A stretch of 64,000 bases of DNA from Porticoccus sp905181945 (GTDB taxonomy: Bacteria; Pseudomonadota; Gammaproteobacteria; Pseudomonadales; Porticoccaceae): assembly GCF_047729555.1 (NCBI RefSeq), contig NZ_CP159825.1, forward strand, positions 1,364,001-1,428,000, given 5' to 3'. Shown piece by piece: positions 62,649 through 64,000 of the stretch. How positions within the stretch are numbered: position 1 is the first letter of the stretch; the number at the start of each line of letters is the position of its first letter. The position numbers and the translations under genes are program-made. The notes below the pieces were generated by a model. The model saw only the letters and a program-made list of their open reading frames with translations, was not told where the DNA came from and made no database searches.

Positions 62649-63185
62649 CTAGGAATGTAATACTTGAGCAAGTTTACTCAATTTGCCACGAATGGAGCCA
62701 TCAATAACGGTGTCTCCCGCCCGAACAACAGCTCCACCAATAAGACCAACATCAACTGATGCTTGCATATTGACTTCTCGTTCGAGTTTTGCGCTGAGTG
62801 CACTTGCCAGCTTGTTTTTCTGTACATCGTTCAGTTGAACAGCAGACACCACAGTAATATCTATGGTTTTTTCTCTGTTCGCCTTTAACGCTTCAAATTG
62901 TTTTGAAATTTGCGGCAATAACCCTAAGCGCTTGTTTTCCGCTAAAACCCGCAGAAATCCTTGAGCTTTTTCATTAATCGCATCGCCACAAATTTCTATG
63001 GTGTTCGTTGCCTGCTGTTCTGACGTATAGCCAGGGGCACCAAGCAGCTGCACCACTTTTTCTTCCTGAGAAACGACAGAAGCGGCCTTTAAGCTATCTG
63101 ACCAGCCCTTTAGGTCAGCCGCATCTACAGCATACTCAAATGCTGCTTTCGCATAAGGTCGGGCCAGCGTGCTTAATTCTGCCAT
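62649..63185 (-). CDS. atpH: ATP synthase delta subunit AtpH
   Basis: Peripheral stalk subunit joining F1 to the b dimer. The 178-residue protein begins ELSTLARPYAKAAFEYA, the conserved start, and ends GLIGGAVVRAGDTVIDGSIRGKLSKLAQVL, the conserved tail. Helical N-terminal domain then C-terminal alpha/beta part, as in the family. Confidence 0.96.
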   Translation of the reverse strand: MAELSTLARPYAKAAFEYAVDAADLKGWSDSLKAASVVSQEEKVVQLLGAPGYTSEQQATNTIEICGDAINEKAQGFLRVLAENKRLGLLPQISKQFEALKANREKTIDITVVSAVQLNDVQKNKLASALSAKLEREVNMQASVDVGLIGGAVVRAGDTVIDGSIRGKLSKLAQVLHS

Positions 63186-63198
63186 TTTACACCTCTAC

Positions 63199-63669
63199 CT
63201 ACAGCTGTGCTGCTAAATCGTCAACTAAAGCGCTGTTTGCTTTTTCGTCAATATTTGCTTTCAGGATTTTTTCTGCGCCCGCTAAAGCCAAACCTGCGAC
63301 CTTGCCGCGGAGCTCTTCCTTGGCCCGGTTCACTTCCATATCAATTTCTGCTTTAGCCCCGGCTTTCATACGATCGGCTTCTGTCTTTGCCTGCTCTTTA
63401 GCCTCATCCACTATCTGTCCGGCTCGCTTATTTGCTTGCTCTATAAGGACTGTGGCTTCTTTTTTTGCTTCCTTGAGTTGCGCTGAAACTTTTTCTTGCG
63501 CTATCTCAAGGTCGCGTGAAGCCTTATCTGCAGCATCCAGCCCAGCTGCTATTTTTTTCTGTCTTTCTTCCATCGAACTAATGATGGCGGTCCATACAAA
63601 TTTCTTGCAGAACCAAATAAAGAACAAAAAAGAAATCATCTGTCCGAATAAGGTCAGGTTAATATTCAC
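63199..63669 (-). CDS. atpF: ATP synthase b subunit AtpF
   Basis: Membrane-anchored peripheral stalk. The 156-residue protein has MNINLTLFGQMISFLFFIWF as membrane segment, KKFVWTAIISSMEERQKKIAAGL as linker, then a long charged coiled coil (about 45-140) rich in Lys, Glu and Ala. Length equals E. coli b. Confidence 0.97.
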   Translation of the reverse strand: MNINLTLFGQMISFLFFIWFCKKFVWTAIISSMEERQKKIAAGLDAADKASRDLEIAQEKVSAQLKEAKKEATVLIEQANKRAGQIVDEAKEQAKTEADRMKAGAKAEIDMEVNRAKEELRGKVAGLALAGAEKILKANIDEKANSALVDDLAAQL

Positions 63670-63718
63670 GCCAACACCTCGTTCTTTGGGTTATCTATTA
63701 AGGGTACGCGCATCAAAA

Positions 63719-63958
63719 TTAACCCGCAACACCTGGTGCAACAGCAAAAATAAGGTACATACCAATACCAACACCAATCATTGGAATCGCATCAATCAGT
63801 CCTGCGAGCAAAAACATTTTACCCTGGAGCATTGGTCCCAATTCTGGCTGACGCGCTGTTCCTTCGAGCAGCTTGCCGCCCAACAAACCCATACCTACGG
63901 CGGCACCCAATGCGCCAAATCCAACCATAACTGCAGCTGCGATCATGATAAGTCCCAT
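63719..63958 (-). CDS. atpE: ATP synthase c subunit AtpE
   Basis: Rotor ring subunit. The 79-residue hairpin has GFGALGAAVGMGLLGGKLLEG in helix 1, the polar loop ARQPELGP, and helix 2 with the ion-binding Asp in LLAGLIDAIPMIGVG. Asp without the sodium-binding Gln/Glu-Ser/Thr set indicates proton coupling. GGAGAACGA is the ribosome site. atpB would lie just past base 64000. Confidence 0.97.
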   Translation of the reverse strand: MGLIMIAAAVMVGFGALGAAVGMGLLGGKLLEGTARQPELGPMLQGKMFLLAGLIDAIPMIGVGIGMYLIFAVAPGVAG

Positions 63959-64000
63959 TTCGTTCTCCTAATAACTAAAGTAAGTTGTAAAATTTAGTGA

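Noticed and set aside
1..64000. CRISPR arrays, insertion sequences, prophage or integrase genes, tRNA or rRNA genes
   Set aside because: None found on reading both strands; no repeated spacers, transposase motifs or cloverleaf-forming segments seen.

Overview
The window is a 64 kb piece of a chromosome from an AT-leaning gammaproteobacterium. Gene order resembles the Pseudomonas-type origin-proximal backbone: rpoH-ftsXEY, rpmB-rpmG-mutM, trxA-rho, polA/engB, znuA/zur-znuCB, the aa3 oxidase cluster, aroE-hemF-tsaC / def-fmt-rsmB-trkA, and glmS-glmU-atp. Intergenic spaces are short, many genes overlap by 4-8 bases, and no insertion sequence, prophage, CRISPR array, tRNA or rRNA was seen. I would place it among compact (perhaps marine) relatives of the Pseudomonadales/SAR92-OMG group; this rests on synteny and protein character read by eye, not on a tree.

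Layout. 1-6.3 kb: 3' part missing rpoH, ftsX-ftsE-ftsY, rsmD, coaD, mutM, rpmG-rpmB. 6.5-14.5 kb: coaBC, argB, slmA, metX-metW-DUF4426-rdgB, purU, hemW. 14.5-17.3 kb: a decayed ppx relic, then trxA and rho. 17.3-21.7 kb (minus): pdxH, serA, serC, dsbA, cytochrome c4. 21.8-28.5 kb: engB, a predicted Spot42/ErsA-position small RNA, polA, and the divergent zinc-uptake locus znuA / zur-znuC-znuB with two recognisable Zur operators. 28.5-37.4 kb: haem A synthesis and cytochrome oxidase assembly genes (sco, cyoE, ctaA, a CxxxC membrane protein, surf1), a divergent DUF2909 gene, and coxB-coxA-ctaG-coxC. 37.6-47.5 kb: yheV-like zinc ribbon, gamma carbonic anhydrase, aroE, hemF, tsaC, purE, def-fmt-rsmB, trkA, trkH. 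47.5-52 kb: an orphan TRAP solute-binding lipoprotein, uvrD, a hexR relic, djlA. 52-54.9 kb is the least ordinary stretch: a start-less ORF relic, a cryptochrome/photolyase-related gene, an ORF apparently broken at a G6 tract, a small repeat-like protein of unknown role and a DUF2805 protein. 54.9-64 kb (minus): glmS, glmU and the F1Fo ATP synthase genes atpC to atpE, with atpB presumably beyond the edge.

The genes are mostly housekeeping: cell division, translation and its quality control, cofactor and amino-acid synthesis, aerobic respiration (c4, caa3-type oxidase, ATP synthase) and envelope precursor supply. I did not find an obvious new multi-gene system. The novel content is in the spaces: relics of ppx and hexR, a conserved-position small RNA, a paired Zur operator region, and the photolyase-associated accessory patch.
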